This document shows, in pieces, positions 20,554 to 30,012 of a stretch of DNA of 64,000 nt (its first letter is position 1; each line of letters starts with the position of its first letter). The DNA is from Candidatus Brachythrix odensensis. Lineage in GTDB: Bacteria; Chloroflexota; Anaerolineae; J036; Brachytrichaceae. The notes under the pieces are model-generated. The model saw only the letters and a list, made by a program, of their open reading frames with translations. It made no database searches and was not told the origin of the DNA. The stretch lies in assembly GCA_016714465.1 (NCBI GenBank), contig JADKDT010000009.1, forward strand, positions 62,001 through 126,000. Direction: 5' to 3'. Made by a program: the position numbers and the translations under genes.

Positions 20554-23031
20554 CGCGGTCTCGACGCCCGGCGATGCGCCGTTCTATGTTGCGCCGATCG
20601 TTACCGGCGTGATCCGCTACGAAGAGAACCATCCAGCGCTGCGCTACAACGGCGCGCCCCTTACCGCGACAAAAACTTCCTGGTCCGAGAATGCCCAGGC
20701 CAATGCGAGCGCCGGCTGGTATGCCGCCTCGTCGGTGGCCAGCGACACGCTCAGCCTGGCCTTTACCGGGACGTGGGCGAGCCTGGGGTATGTGGCCAAT
20801 ACAAATGCCGGCCTGGTCGAAGTCTTCATCGATGGCGCGTCACAGGGCGTCATCGACACGTATGGGCGCAGCGCCTGGCCGCGCAGCCGGGTTTTCGGCG
20901 GCCTGGCGGCTGGTGCCCATGTCCTGACCGTTACCGTTCTCGGCGCCCGGAATGCCTTCGCCAGCGCGCCCGGCAGCTTCTACTTCGACTATCTTGACGT
21001 GTGGGATGGAGCCACCTTGCCGGATGGCCGTTTCGAAGAGGACAGCCCGCGGGTCCGGTTTGGCACAGGCGGGGAGCGCAGCGCAATTGCCAATGCCAGT
21101 GGCGGCGCGCATGCGACGAGCCCGAACACGACTGGCGCCGCCTGGTTCGCCTTCAGCGGCGACAGCGTGGCCTGGGAGTTTTTGAATGGCTTCACCAACG
21201 CCGGCCGGGCCGGGATACAAATCGATGGCGTGGATTTTGGTGTCTTTGACCTGGGCGCCCCCTTCACCGGCACCAGCAACTTCACCCGGGCGCTATCGTT
21301 TGGCGGTCTGGGCGCCGGACCGCACGTGGCCATGATCTGGTTGACCCGCGGCAGCTATGTCAGCCTCGACGCCTTCAGCACACCGGGGGTCGCTCCTTTC
21401 TATGCCCCGCCGGCGCGGACGGGCATCGTGCGTTATGAAGAGGATGATCCCGCGTTGCGCTACAACGGCGCTGTCTATAGCGTGACGAAGCAGACCTGGG
21501 CCGAGACCACTTACGGCATGGCCAGCGATGGGTACGTGCGCTATAGCGCAACCGCCAGCGACACCCTCAGCCTCGCCTTCAGCGGGACCTGGGCCAGCCT
21601 GGGCTACGGGGCCCGGGCCAACGGCGGGCGGGCCGAGATCTTCATCGACGGCGTGTCGCAGGGCGTGATCGACACGTATGGGCGTGATGATGACGCGCGG
21701 AGCGTGGTCTTTGGCGGCCTGAGCGCCGGGGCCCATGTCATCAGCCTGACCGTGCTTGGCACGCGAAATGCCTTTGCGGGCTCACCGGGCAATGTTCATT
21801 TCGACCACCTCGATGTATGGGATGGAAGCGCGCTGGTCGACGGCGCCATGGATGAATCGAGCCCGCGGGTGCGCTACAGCGACGGCTGGTTGCGGGCGGC
21901 CTCGACCTCGGCTGAGGGCGGCTTCTATGCCGGCAGCCCGAACGCGACGGGCGCGGCCTGGGTGTCCTTTGCCGGCGATTCGGTCCGCCTGACGACGCTG
22001 GCCGGCCTGGGGAATGCCGGCGAGCTGGGCGTCTCCATCGACGGCCGTTGGAAGGGTTGGCTTGATCTTGATGCGCCGGCGGTGACGAGCCGGACCGCGG
22101 CCTTTGGCGGTCTTGGCGCGGGACCGCATGTGATGGCGCTTGTCTCGCACCGGGGCAGCTACTTCAATCTGGATTCTGTTGTGACGCCCGCCGACGGTCC
22201 GTTCTTCGACGCGGAACCCAACGGTGTGTTCCGTCTTGAGGAGGACAACCTGGCGATCCGTCTCAATGGCGCGCCCTACACCCAGACGAAGAGTAGTTGG
22301 GACTATTTGTTTCGGGCCCAGGCCAGCGACCGATATGTGGCCTTCAGCAGCGCGCCGAGCGACACCTTCAGCCTGAACTTCGACGGCGCCTGGGTGAGCC
22401 TGGGCTTTGCCACGCGCACGGATGGGCGGCAGGCCGAGATCTTTCTGGATGGGGTGAGCCAGGGCGTCGTTGACACGTATTCGGCGTCCGACGATGTGCT
22501 CGCCCGGGTCTACGGCGGCCTCGTCAGCGCCACCCACGTCATATCGTTCAATGTGCTCAGCACGGTCAATGTCAGCGCGACGGGCAGCACCAAGTACCTC
22601 CAGCTCGACTATGTTGACGTCTGGGACGGGACCAGCGAGCCGAAGGGTGTGTTTCAACACGACCCGGCCGAGCAGTACGGCGGACGGGTGTATCGGAGCG
22701 ATGACTGGACGGTCTCGGCCAAAACCAACACGCTCAGCGGCACTTTTCTGGAGGACGGCACGAACGCCTGGTTCCTGTTCAGCGGGGTGAGCGTGACGGT
22801 CATCGGGGTGACCGATGTGCTTTCGCCGAGCAAAGCCGAGATCTTCATCGATGGCGTCAGCCAGGGCGTGCTCGATCTGCACTATCCGTTTGCCAGGTCG
22901 TCGGTGGCAACCACGATTGGCGGCCTGGGCGCAGGCGCGCACGTTCTGCGCCTGGTCGACCGCAGCGGGGCGGGCAGCAACCTGGGGGCCGGCCTGGACG
23001 CCTTCCTGACCGGCGACGCGACCTTTGCCGG
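18964..23031 (+). repeat. Five tandem protein modules in gene B
   Basis: Module starts are near 18964, 19792, 20608, 21425 and 22226. Order and number match those of gene A, so the array was already five units long before the A/B duplication. Modules 2 and 3 of B are the most alike (both RYEENHPALRYNG). Confidence 0.75.
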
Positions 23032-24751
23032 CATGCCGATGGTGGAGTGGTCGGCCAACGGCAGCGCGTCCAACGAGGTATTCGCCATCACCCCGGCCGT
23101 CGGCGATCTGGACGGCGACGGCATCCCCGAGATCATCGCCACGACCACCGGGGAGAGCTGCATCTTTGGGTCGTGCACGTTCACCAACAAAGCGTTGTAT
23201 GTCTTTGAGGGTGATTCCGGCGCGCTCGTTTTCTCGAGGACGATTACCGGCACGCACGGTTGCAGCGGCTTCAGAATTTGCGGGGGGGTCGGCTCGCCGG
23301 CGATCGCCGACATCGACGGCGGCGGCGATATCGAGATCATCGTCGACAGCAGCAGCGGTCTGCGGGCTTACAAGAACGACGGCACGCTGCTGTGGTGGAA
23401 CCAGAGCATCCAGGGCACGTGGGCGAGCGCGGTCGCCATCGCCAATCTTGACGACGATGACGCGCCCGAGATCGCGACCGTGCACGATTCCATCTCCCCC
23501 AATGTGCGGCGGGTGCATATCGCGCAGCCGGACGGGACGTCCAGCTGGACCTACACCCTGCCCACGACCCTGCCCGGGCCGCGCACGCCGGTGCTGGCCG
23601 ATCTCAATGGCGACACGCGCATGGATCTGGTCATCGCCTCCGGCCAAACGATCTACGAATTCCTGAGCAACGGCGTATCGATGACGCTGGCCTACACCCG
23701 CAACAGCGGGCTCGATCACTATGGTTCGCCGGCCGTCGCCGACATCGACGCGGACGGCCTGCCCGAGATCATCATCGGCTGGGAGGGCATCGTCCAGGCC
23801 TATGAGCACGATCTGACGCCGAAGTGGGTTTACACAACGGGTGGCGTCTTCCCAAGCACGGTCTCGATCGCCGAACTGGATGGCAATGACGGTGGCGCGC
23901 CGGAGATCGTGCTGTATTCGAAGACCAGCGCCGCGGGCGAGGAAGGCCGGGTGTTCGCCCTCAACCACGACGGCACACTGCTGTGGTCGCGGGCCGCCAG
24001 GGACACCACGATCTCGAGCGCCGGCGTGGCCGTGCTCGACCTGGACGGAGACGGCGCCTGGGAAGTCGTTTGGAACGGATCCGTCTCAGGCACCCTGATC
24101 TTCAAGGGAGCGACCGGCGAGATCCAGTTCAACGACGACGTCATCGGGAGCGGGGCTCTGAACGAGACGCCGGTCATTGCCGACGTGGACGCGGACGGGC
24201 GCGCCGAGCTTGTGCTTGTCAGCGGCAACGCCCTGGTCGTGCTGGGCTTCGATGCCGTGTGGGCATCCTCCAGGCCGGTCTGGAATCAGCACTCGTATCA
24301 CATCACCAACATCAATGACGATTTGTCCGTGCCGGTTCGCGAGCCGGACAGTTGGGCGTATCACAACACCTATCGCACCCAATCGCCCTTGACCGCCCCG
24401 GCGCCTGTCTATTACATCGAAATCTCGCATACGCTCGCGCCGAGCGTGACCGTTGTGCCGGGCTCGTTCAGCCGGGTCTACACGGACGCCAATCCGGTCT
24501 ACACCTGGGGCTACAAGCACTACTGGTACGAGCCCGGCCGGGTGACCCGTTTTGACATCGCGCTGCCCGGGATGCAGCCGGGCGAGGTGCGCCGGGTAAG
24601 CGAGGGCACTGTGGTGAGCTACACCGTCGGCGCGGGCCGCAACACGGTCCGGATCCCGCCGCTGTATATCGCCGCCGCCCACATCCTGAACCTGTCGCCG
24701 CAGGCCCTGTCGATTCAACGCGGCGCGACCGCGCGTTTTGATGTGGCCTGA
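20446..24751 (+). CDS. Giant surface protein B, middle fragment (modules 3-5 and FG-GAP propeller)
   Basis: Continues B after the T6 run at about 20444-20449. Modules 3, 4 and 5 begin near VIRYEENHPALRYNG (20608), IVRYEEDDPALRYNG (21425) and VFRLEEDNLAIRLNG (22226). The FG-GAP/VCBS propeller lies at about 23030-24330 with loops GDLDGDGIPE, ADLNGDTRMD, ADIDADGLPE, LDLDGDGAWE and ADVDADGRAE. The WNQHSYHITNINDD block follows. The stop at 24749-24751 arises because GTGGCCTGAGC lacks one C compared with the frame that would read VALSNPG, so it is probably not the real end. Asp-rich loops predict calcium binding. Confidence 0.78.
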
Positions 24752-25401
24752 GCAACCCTGGAACAACGCCCGATGTCTACACCTTGACCGTGGCCGGGCT
24801 TCCTTCCTCGCTGACGGCGGCTCTTCCGGAGACCGTCTCGCTGGCGGCTGGCGCGACGGTGACCGTCGGTCTGGAACTGGCCGCCTTGCCAGATGCCGAT
24901 CTGACGGAGTGGGAGATCCTCGTCAATGTGGCCAACACGCAGGGTGGTCACGAGGCGGCCCCGGCGACCGTGACGGTCGTTGATGCGCTGCGGGCGCGGG
25001 TTGGGCCCGATTCGCAAATTGTCGACACCGGCGCCCAGGCGGCCTACACCGTCGTCATCACCAACCTCGAGGCGGTCGCCCGAACCTACTCGGTCACGCT
25101 CACGGGGCTGGGCGCGAACCCAGTCTCGCTCCCGGCCACGCTCACGCTGGCGGCCGGCAGCGCCGGCAGCGTGCCGGTCACGATCACGGCGATGTCCAAC
25201 GAAAGCAGCCTAGTCTTCGCGGCACGCGAGGTGACGGCCGCCTTCATTCCGACCACTGCGACGGCCGGGCTGGGGAATGACGGCTATCTGACTCTCACCC
25301 TCGAGAACATCGGCTCGATCGGGGACACCTACGACATCACCCTGACCGGCCGGCCGGATTGGTGGGATCGTCTCAGAGCGCAGCGCCTCCGAAATCGATG
25401 A
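24748..25401 (+). CDS. Giant surface protein B, third fragment (Ig-like domains)
   Basis: Reads LSNPGTTPDVYTLTVAGLPSSL and aligns with the Ig-like domains of A after about 11757. Two NEW3/CARDB-like repeats are visible (VSLAAGATVTV; LTLAAGSAGSVPVTI). A possible internal TTG at 24784 is not a credible real start because the homology continues upstream across a one-base break. The frame is lost again near 25370, before the stop at 25401. Part of gene B. Confidence 0.65.
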   Translation: MSNPGTTPDVYTLTVAGLPSSLTAALPETVSLAAGATVTVGLELAALPDADLTEWEILVNVANTQGGHEAAPATVTVVDALRARVGPDSQIVDTGAQAAYTVVITNLEAVARTYSVTLTGLGANPVSLPATLTLAAGSAGSVPVTITAMSNESSLVFAAREVTAAFIPTTATAGLGNDGYLTLTLENIGSIGDTYDITLTGRPDWWDRLRAQRLRNR

Positions 25402-26209
25402 GCAGTATCTGCCGGCGGCGATCTTGAACAAGCAGACGATTCGGGTGCGGGTGAATGCCGGTTTTGCTGATGGGCCCGGGACCTACACGGTCACAGCGCT
25501 GGTCCGCTCGCGATCCAATCCGGTCGTGACCGCTCTCGCATATGCCTGGGTGACCCTGGTCGATGAGGCCGTCTACGCCGACTTTGACCCGTTCTCACAG
25601 CAGGCGGCGGCTGGCACGGTCGTGCCGTGGGCACTCGTCGTGACGAACTACGGGAACGTGGCGAGCACCTTCTACATCACCGGGGCCGGCGAGCTCGGCG
25701 GGCTGATGCAGTTTGGCGCGCCGAGTGTGACGCTCGGGCCGGGTTCCGAGATCCAGATTCCCGTCACCCTGACCATTCCACCCTGGGCGCTCCCGGGCTG
25801 GCATGACATTCAGGCCTGGGTCTGGTCGGCGAGCGAGCCGGCGGTGGGTGTGCTGGCGGTGGCGGGGCTGGAAATCACCTCGACAGCGGGGATGACAGCC
25901 AGCCTGTCGCCGCCGTCCATCGTCGTGTCCGACGCGCTCCCGGTCGACTTTGCGTTGGTGATCAGCAACACCGGGGAGGTCAGCCTTGACGTCACGCTGT
26001 CGATCACGTCCGAGGCTGAGGTGTCCCTGTCGACGCCCGCGCTGCTCGTGCCGTCGCGCTTTGGCGCGCTCGCGCTGGTGAGCGCGTCCGCGCCCCGGCC
26101 GGGTGTGTATCCGATTACCGTTACCGCGACGAGCAGCGCCGGAACGCTGACTGCGACGGCGACCCTGATTCGGATGGGTCGGGCGTTCATTCCGTTGGCC
26201 CGGAAGTAG
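25373..26209 (+). CDS. Giant surface protein B, C-terminal fragment with terminal motif
   Basis: Continues B in the next frame: SERSASEIDEQYLPAAIL, RVRVNAGFADGPGTYTVTA, then two Ig-like domains and the end MGRAFIPLARK. The last 30 codons align closely with the end of A (TATLWRTGQVYLPMARK). The fragment has no independent start near the break; gene callers might use 25424. After the stop comes a 130-bp intergenic repeat element. Gene B is a near full-length paralog of A of about 4,270 codons when its three breaks are ignored. Confidence 0.72.
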   Translation, partial: SERSASEIDEQYLPAAILNKQTIRVRVNAGFADGPGTYTVTALVRSRSNPVVTALAYAWVTLVDEAVYADFDPFSQQAAAGTVVPWALVVTNYGNVASTFYITGAGELGGLMQFGAPSVTLGPGSEIQIPVTLTIPPWALPGWHDIQAWVWSASEPAVGVLAVAGLEITSTAGMTASLSPPSIVVSDALPVDFALVISNTGEVSLDVTLSITSEAEVSLSTPALLVPSRFGALALVSASAPRPGVYPITVTATSSAGTLTATATLIRMGRAFIPLARK

Positions 26210-26222
26210 CTGGAACAACAGC

Positions 26223-26350
26223 AACCTCGCAGGTAGGCGCCGCTACCGGGCTCGCGCACCTCGCGGTAGCGCATGCGCCCACGGCGCCTACCCGCGAGGT
26301 TACTGCCGTTCACGTTCACGTTACCGTTACCGTAAACGGTAACGTGAACG
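26223..26350. repeat. Composite intergenic element 1: inverted repeat plus hexamer array
   Basis: Arms 26223-26242 and 26282-26301 are complementary at 19 of 20 positions (core CCTCGCGGGTAGGCGCC). A nested CGCTACCG/CGGTAGCG stem lies in the loop. At 26307-26350 follow seven hexamers starting CGT or CGG (for example CGTTCA, CGTTAC, CGTGAA). Units on the left are reverse complements of those on the right, so 26313-26326 pairs perfectly with 26337-26350. The element is 14 bp after gene B and 104 bp before gene C. Related copies lie at 29153-29280 and 41204-41268. Confidence 0.75.
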
Positions 26351-26453
26351 ACTGCGTATGCAGTTGGGTGGTTAGACATACAAAAATGTCCGCCTGCCCA
26401 ACGAATGGACTACAATAGGCGCAGGTTCGGGGGGATCGCTATAGGTGGTCCAT

Positions 26454-26858
26454 ATGTCAATTCGTCGCCCGTTCCCGTTCAGTATCGTTTTCCTCGCAGT
26501 GTCCGCCCTCATCCTGATCGCGCCGGGCCTCGCGGTGTCGCAGGCCCCCGAGCCTGAACAATCCGTCGCGATGACGCGCCAGCTTGGCGCGCTTGATACG
26601 GCCACCCCGACCGAGACAGCGGCGCCAGGCAGCACCCCTTCTGTAACCCCGACTCCGGCGGCGCAATACGCCTTTCTCCCCTTGATTCTCAATGACCCGA
26701 CGGCAACGCCGACGTCAACGCCGACCGCGACCGATACGCCAACTGCGACGCCAACTGCAATACCAACCCAGACTCCTACACAAACGCCGACGGCAACACT
26801 TCGGCCACACCGACCGGCACTGCGACCCCGCTTGCGTTGTGCGGAAACGCAACCGTGA
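26454..26858 (+). CDS. Gene C, N-terminal fragment: secreted Thr/Pro-rich P-domain protein
   Basis: ATG 26454 gives MSIRRPFPFS and a clear signal peptide (IVFLAVSALILIAPGLAVSQA). An upstream in-frame GTG at 26445 is less likely. After a Thr/Pro stretch comes AAQYAFLPLILNDP (about residues 69-82), an internal copy of the motif that ends the other surface proteins, then a TPTATPT-type linker. The frame shifts near 26800, and translation to 26858 is then nonsense; the next frame continues with SATPTGTATPLALCGN. Predicted secreted. Confidence 0.65.
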   Translation: MSIRRPFPFSIVFLAVSALILIAPGLAVSQAPEPEQSVAMTRQLGALDTATPTETAAPGSTPSVTPTPAAQYAFLPLILNDPTATPTSTPTATDTPTATPTAIPTQTPTQTPTATLRPHRPALRPRLRCAETQP

Positions 26859-27856
26859 TTGCCTACACCCGCATTCCGGATGGGAATGCGGCCGGCGTGT
26901 GCGTGCCGATCCCCGTCACCGGCGCGGGCACGATCACGACCCTGTCGTTGCGCGCTCAGATGTCGCACACCTGGGTGGGCGATCTCAAGTTGTGGCTGGT
27001 CAACCCGGCCAGCCAGTCGCTCGTGCTGATGATGCGCCCAGGCGCGCCGGCGACCGCCCTTGGCGCGTATGCGAACCTCTCGCAAAATGTCCCGATCACC
27101 TTTACCGATGGCGGGCAGGCCAGCGCCGAGGCGATGGGCGCGGGGTTGACGGGCCTGCAGGTGATCTGCCAACAAAATGGTATTTGCCGCTTCAGCCCGA
27201 ATCAGGATGGCCAACCTTCGACCTTCACCGCTTTCGCCGGTTTCGCGGGGCAGACCGCCGCTGGGACCTGGCAGTTTTGCGCCTCGGACTCCGACACGCA
27301 AGATGTGGGGGCCATCTTTTCAGTGGCGCTGAACCAGACCTGCGCCGGGCCATCGCCGGCTACGCCAACGGCCACACTCATGGTTTCAAGCACGGCTACA
27401 CCGACCGTGACGACGACGCCCACAACTACTGCGACGGCAACCCCCAGCCCCACGCCAACCGAGACGCCGACCGCGAGCCTGACGCCGACCACGACGACGA
27501 CGCCCACCTCCAGTGCGACGGCAACACCCAGCCCCACGCCAACCGAGACGCCCACCGCGACCCTGACACCCACGACGACGCCATCGCCGACAGCAACCGC
27601 GACCGCGACAACAACGCCGTCACCCACACCGACCGAGACCCCCAACGGCACGCTTACGGCGACCCCGTCCCCAAGCGCTTCTCCGACCGCGACCGCGACA
27701 AGCGTCCCAGCGTTGTGCGGCGTTACCACCGTGACGACCTATACCCGGGTGCCGGATGGCAACGCGACCGGGATCTGTGTGCCAATCCCATATATCGGCA
27801 GCGGCGCGATTACGACGGTGTCATTGCGCCCAAATGTCCACCACCTGGGTGGGTGA
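26837..27856 (+). CDS. Gene C, second fragment: P-domain 1 and long Thr/Pro linker
   Basis: Encodes a proprotein-convertase-type P-domain: IPVTGAGTITTLSLRAQMSHTWVGDLKLWLVNPASQSLVLM and GTWQFCASDSDTQDVGAIFSVALNQTC (a jelly-roll fold, normally an adjunct to subtilases). No protease domain is present. A linker of more than 100 residues made almost only of T, P, A and S follows (27361-27712). The second P-domain begins at CGVTTVTTYTRVPDGN. The frame breaks near 27840. The middle of P-domain 2 (WVGDLKLWLLNPASQSLVLM) is in another frame at about 27845-27910. Confidence 0.65.
   Translation: MCGNATVIAYTRIPDGNAAGVCVPIPVTGAGTITTLSLRAQMSHTWVGDLKLWLVNPASQSLVLMMRPGAPATALGAYANLSQNVPITFTDGGQASAEAMGAGLTGLQVICQQNGICRFSPNQDGQPSTFTAFAGFAGQTAAGTWQFCASDSDTQDVGAIFSVALNQTCAGPSPATPTATLMVSSTATPTVTTTPTTTATATPSPTPTETPTASLTPTTTTTPTSSATATPSPTPTETPTATLTPTTTPSPTATATATTTPSPTPTETPNGTLTATPSPSASPTATATSVPALCGVTTVTTYTRVPDGNATGICVPIPYIGSGAITTVSLRPNVHHLGG
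27361..27712 (+). repeat. Low-complexity Thr/Pro linker coding repeat
   Basis: Repeated ACG/ACC/CCG/CCC codons encode units such as TPTPTETPTA. Segments around PSPTPTETPTA recur at least three times almost exactly. A shorter linker of the same kind is at 28219-28390. Such linkers join extracellular domains and are likely sites of slippage. Confidence 0.7.
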
Positions 27857-27918
27857 TCTGAAACTGTGGCTGCTCAATCCGGCCAGCCAATCCCTCGTGC
27901 TCATGGCCCCGCCCCGGC

Positions 27919-29190
27919 GCGCCGGCTACTTCGCTGGGCTACGCCGCGGATCTTTCGCAGAGTTACCCAGTCACCTTTACCGACGCCGGGCAGGCCAGCG
28001 CCGAGGCGATGGGCGCCGGGCTGACCGGCGCCCAGGTGGTCTGTCAGCAAAATGGGATTTGTCGATTTGTGCCGAATCCCAATGGACAAGCCTCGACCTT
28101 TGCGAACTTCTCCGGCTTTGTTGGCCAGAGCCCGAGCGGAACCTGGCAGTTCTGCGCCTCGGACGCGGACAGTGGCGATCTCGCCGCGATCTTCTCGGTG
28201 GCGTTGGACGTCGCCTGCGGCCCAACCCTGACCCCGACCCCGACCGGCACCGCCACGCCGACCTCAACCGTGACCCCGACGGGGACGCCCACGCGCACGA
28301 CCAACACCCCGACGGTGACGCCGACTCGGACTCCGACCACGCCGACAGTGACGCCAACCGCGACGCCGACGGCAACCAGCACCCCCATGCCGCCTCCGTC
28401 TGGGATTTGGGGAACGGTCTACCGGCAGGCGATTCCAATGAGCGGGAAGGTGGTGGAGCGTCGATGCATATTGTCCGGTCGGCAAGCAGTTGTGTCTCTG
28501 CGGGAATGGCTCACGACCGACGCGATCGGACGCTACGTGTTTACCGCAAAGGCTGCCCTGGATGCCAACCATTACTACTATGTTCGATACCTTGTTCCGA
28601 GCGCGGACGAGTGCTATTTCTTTCTCAACTTCTACTTCTCTTCGAATGTGCTGAGTTATCCGGTGGCCGGCGCAACGCTGCATCACGAGGATTTCGACAT
28701 TTCGGCGATAAACCCGGTAGATCCGCGCGATTTCGAGAATGTCCCTCTCGATCGCCGATTCACGTGGGTGCAACGTACTCTGAGCACGACCTTGACACCG
28801 CCCGACAACTACGCGCTCAACCTGTTCGATCCTGACGGCGCTGCCTATTACGAGTCCGCTTTGCTTGGGACAACAAACACATATATGCTACTTCGCGGCG
28901 AACTGGGGCCACCGCGTTTCTCGGGCAACTACATGGCTGGCGGGCGCCACCTATCTCAATATTGGGGACGGCGCACTAGGTGGGTCAACGTGCTTGGCAA
29001 TGTCAACGCAGCCGGTCCAGCAGGGCCCGGTCCGGCCTTCGAAGCCCCCAATCACGTATGGACAAACTGCTGGACGCGGAAGACCGGCAGTGCGTTCCCA
29101 GGCCCGATAGCCTCGAGGGATGGTGGACTCCAATCTCCGCCGCCTTACGAGGTAACCTCCGTAGGCAGACCCAGGCCTTTCCCAGAGTGA
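27919..29190 (+). CDS. Gene C, third fragment: P-domain 2, linker and carboxypeptidase-regulatory-like domain
   Basis: Starts inside P-domain 2 (APATSLGYAADLSQ, GLTGAQVVCQQNGICRF, GTWQFCASDADSGDLAAIF), which closely matches P-domain 1, so the two arose by internal duplication. After a second Thr/Pro linker comes SGIWGTVYRQAIPMSGKVV, resembling a carboxypeptidase-regulatory-like beta domain (to about 28800). The end is doubtful: from about 28880 another frame (WLAGATYLNIGDGA) looks equally protein-like, neither frame carries the usual terminal motif, and the repeat element at 29153 begins before the stop. The gene may be truncated or carry a further indel. Confidence 0.5.
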   Translation, partial: APATSLGYAADLSQSYPVTFTDAGQASAEAMGAGLTGAQVVCQQNGICRFVPNPNGQASTFANFSGFVGQSPSGTWQFCASDADSGDLAAIFSVALDVACGPTLTPTPTGTATPTSTVTPTGTPTRTTNTPTVTPTRTPTTPTVTPTATPTATSTPMPPPSGIWGTVYRQAIPMSGKVVERRCILSGRQAVVSLREWLTTDAIGRYVFTAKAALDANHYYYVRYLVPSADECYFFLNFYFSSNVLSYPVAGATLHHEDFDISAINPVDPRDFENVPLDRRFTWVQRTLSTTLTPPDNYALNLFDPDGAAYYESALLGTTNTYMLLRGELGPPRFSGNYMAGGRHLSQYWGRRTRWVNVLGNVNAAGPAGPGPAFEAPNHVWTNCWTRKTGSAFPGPIASRDGGLQSPPPYEVTSVGRPRPFPE

Positions 29191-29280
29191 CATCCCGGGC
29201 GCCTACGCGCGAGGGGCTGCCGTTGCCGTAGACGTTGACGTTGCCGTGAACGTGAACGTAAACGTGAACGTGAACGGGAA
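29153..29280. repeat. Composite intergenic element 2: degenerate inverted repeat plus ten hexamers
   Basis: AACCTCCGTAGGC at 29153-29165 pairs with GCCTACGCGCGAGG at 29201-29214 with a four-base bulge. From 29221 to 29280 there are ten consecutive in-phase hexamers starting CGT (the last CGG), mostly CGTGAA on the right and CGTTGC or CGTTGA on the left. Same layout as element 1. It lies just upstream of the ABC exporter genes. Confidence 0.7.
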
Positions 29281-29298
29281 CAGATCCGGGCATACACT

Positions 29299-30012
29299 AT
29301 GGCCCGCATGCAATCGCTCGGCCGGCTATTCATCTATCTCCGCCCCTACCGCCGGCAGGCCATCCTGTCCCTCATCGCGCTCACGACGTGGGTGTTTCTG
29401 GATCTGGCCATCCCCCGCCTGATCCAGCGCATCATCGATCAGGGCATCCTGCGGAATGATCAGGCCGTGGTTCTCGAGACCGCGGCGATCATGCTGGGCA
29501 TCTCGCTGCTGAGCGCCGTCATCGCCGTAGGCAACAACATCCTCTCGGTCCAGGCTGGCGAGGGCGTTGCCCGCGATTTGCGCGAGGCCCTCTTCGTCAG
29601 AATCCAGTCTTACTCGTACGCCAACCTCGATCAACAACGGACCGGCCAGTTGCTCGTGCGTCTGACCAGCGACATCAACGCGCTCAAGCACCTGTCACAG
29701 ATCACGCTGCGGATCGGCACCCGCGCGCCGCTGATGATGATCGGCAGCCTGATCCTGATGATCAGCACCAGCCCGAACCTGGCCCTCACCCTGCTGCCGC
29801 TGCTGGCGGTCACCAGCGGCCTGATCGTCTTCTTCGTTCTGCGCATGGAGCCCTTGTTCCGGATCGTGCAGCAGAAACTCGACCGGCTGAACAATGTGCT
29901 GCACGAGAACATCGCCGGGGCGCGCCTGGTCAAGGCCTTCGTACGGGCCGATTTCGAGGCTGGGCGCTTTGAAGTCGCCAACGCCGAACTGGCCGGGGGT
30001 CGATCCGGGTGA
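29299..30012 (+). CDS. ABC exporter subunit 1, N-terminal (membrane) part, frameshifted
   Basis: MARMQSLGRLFIYLRPYRRQ leads into a type I exporter membrane domain with helices such as AILSLIALTTWVFLDLAI and the intracellular-loop motif LLVRLTSDINALKHLSQI. The frame is lost in a G5 run near 29996 (GGCCGGGGGTCG). The homologous frame then continues SIRVMRFMSSMTPLL. The gene is thus one half-transporter, 29299-31073, of about 590 residues (normal for the family). ATG 29299 has no strong ribosome site; ATG 29308 is an alternative. Its partner follows immediately. Confidence 0.8.
   Translation: MARMQSLGRLFIYLRPYRRQAILSLIALTTWVFLDLAIPRLIQRIIDQGILRNDQAVVLETAAIMLGISLLSAVIAVGNNILSVQAGEGVARDLREALFVRIQSYSYANLDQQRTGQLLVRLTSDINALKHLSQITLRIGTRAPLMMIGSLILMISTSPNLALTLLPLLAVTSGLIVFFVLRMEPLFRIVQQKLDRLNNVLHENIAGARLVKAFVRADFEAGRFEVANAELAGGRSG

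Noticed and set aside
24740..25400. Programmed frameshifting in gene B
   Set aside because: No slippery heptamer with a following structure is evident, and gene A keeps one frame at the equivalent sites. One-base errors explain the breaks better.
27361..27712. Thr/Pro-coding repeat considered as a non-coding satellite
   Set aside because: The frame is open and joins two P-domains; it is a protein linker.
29221..29280. Hexamer array considered as a CRISPR-like array
   Set aside because: Units are only six bases with no spacers, and no cas genes are present.
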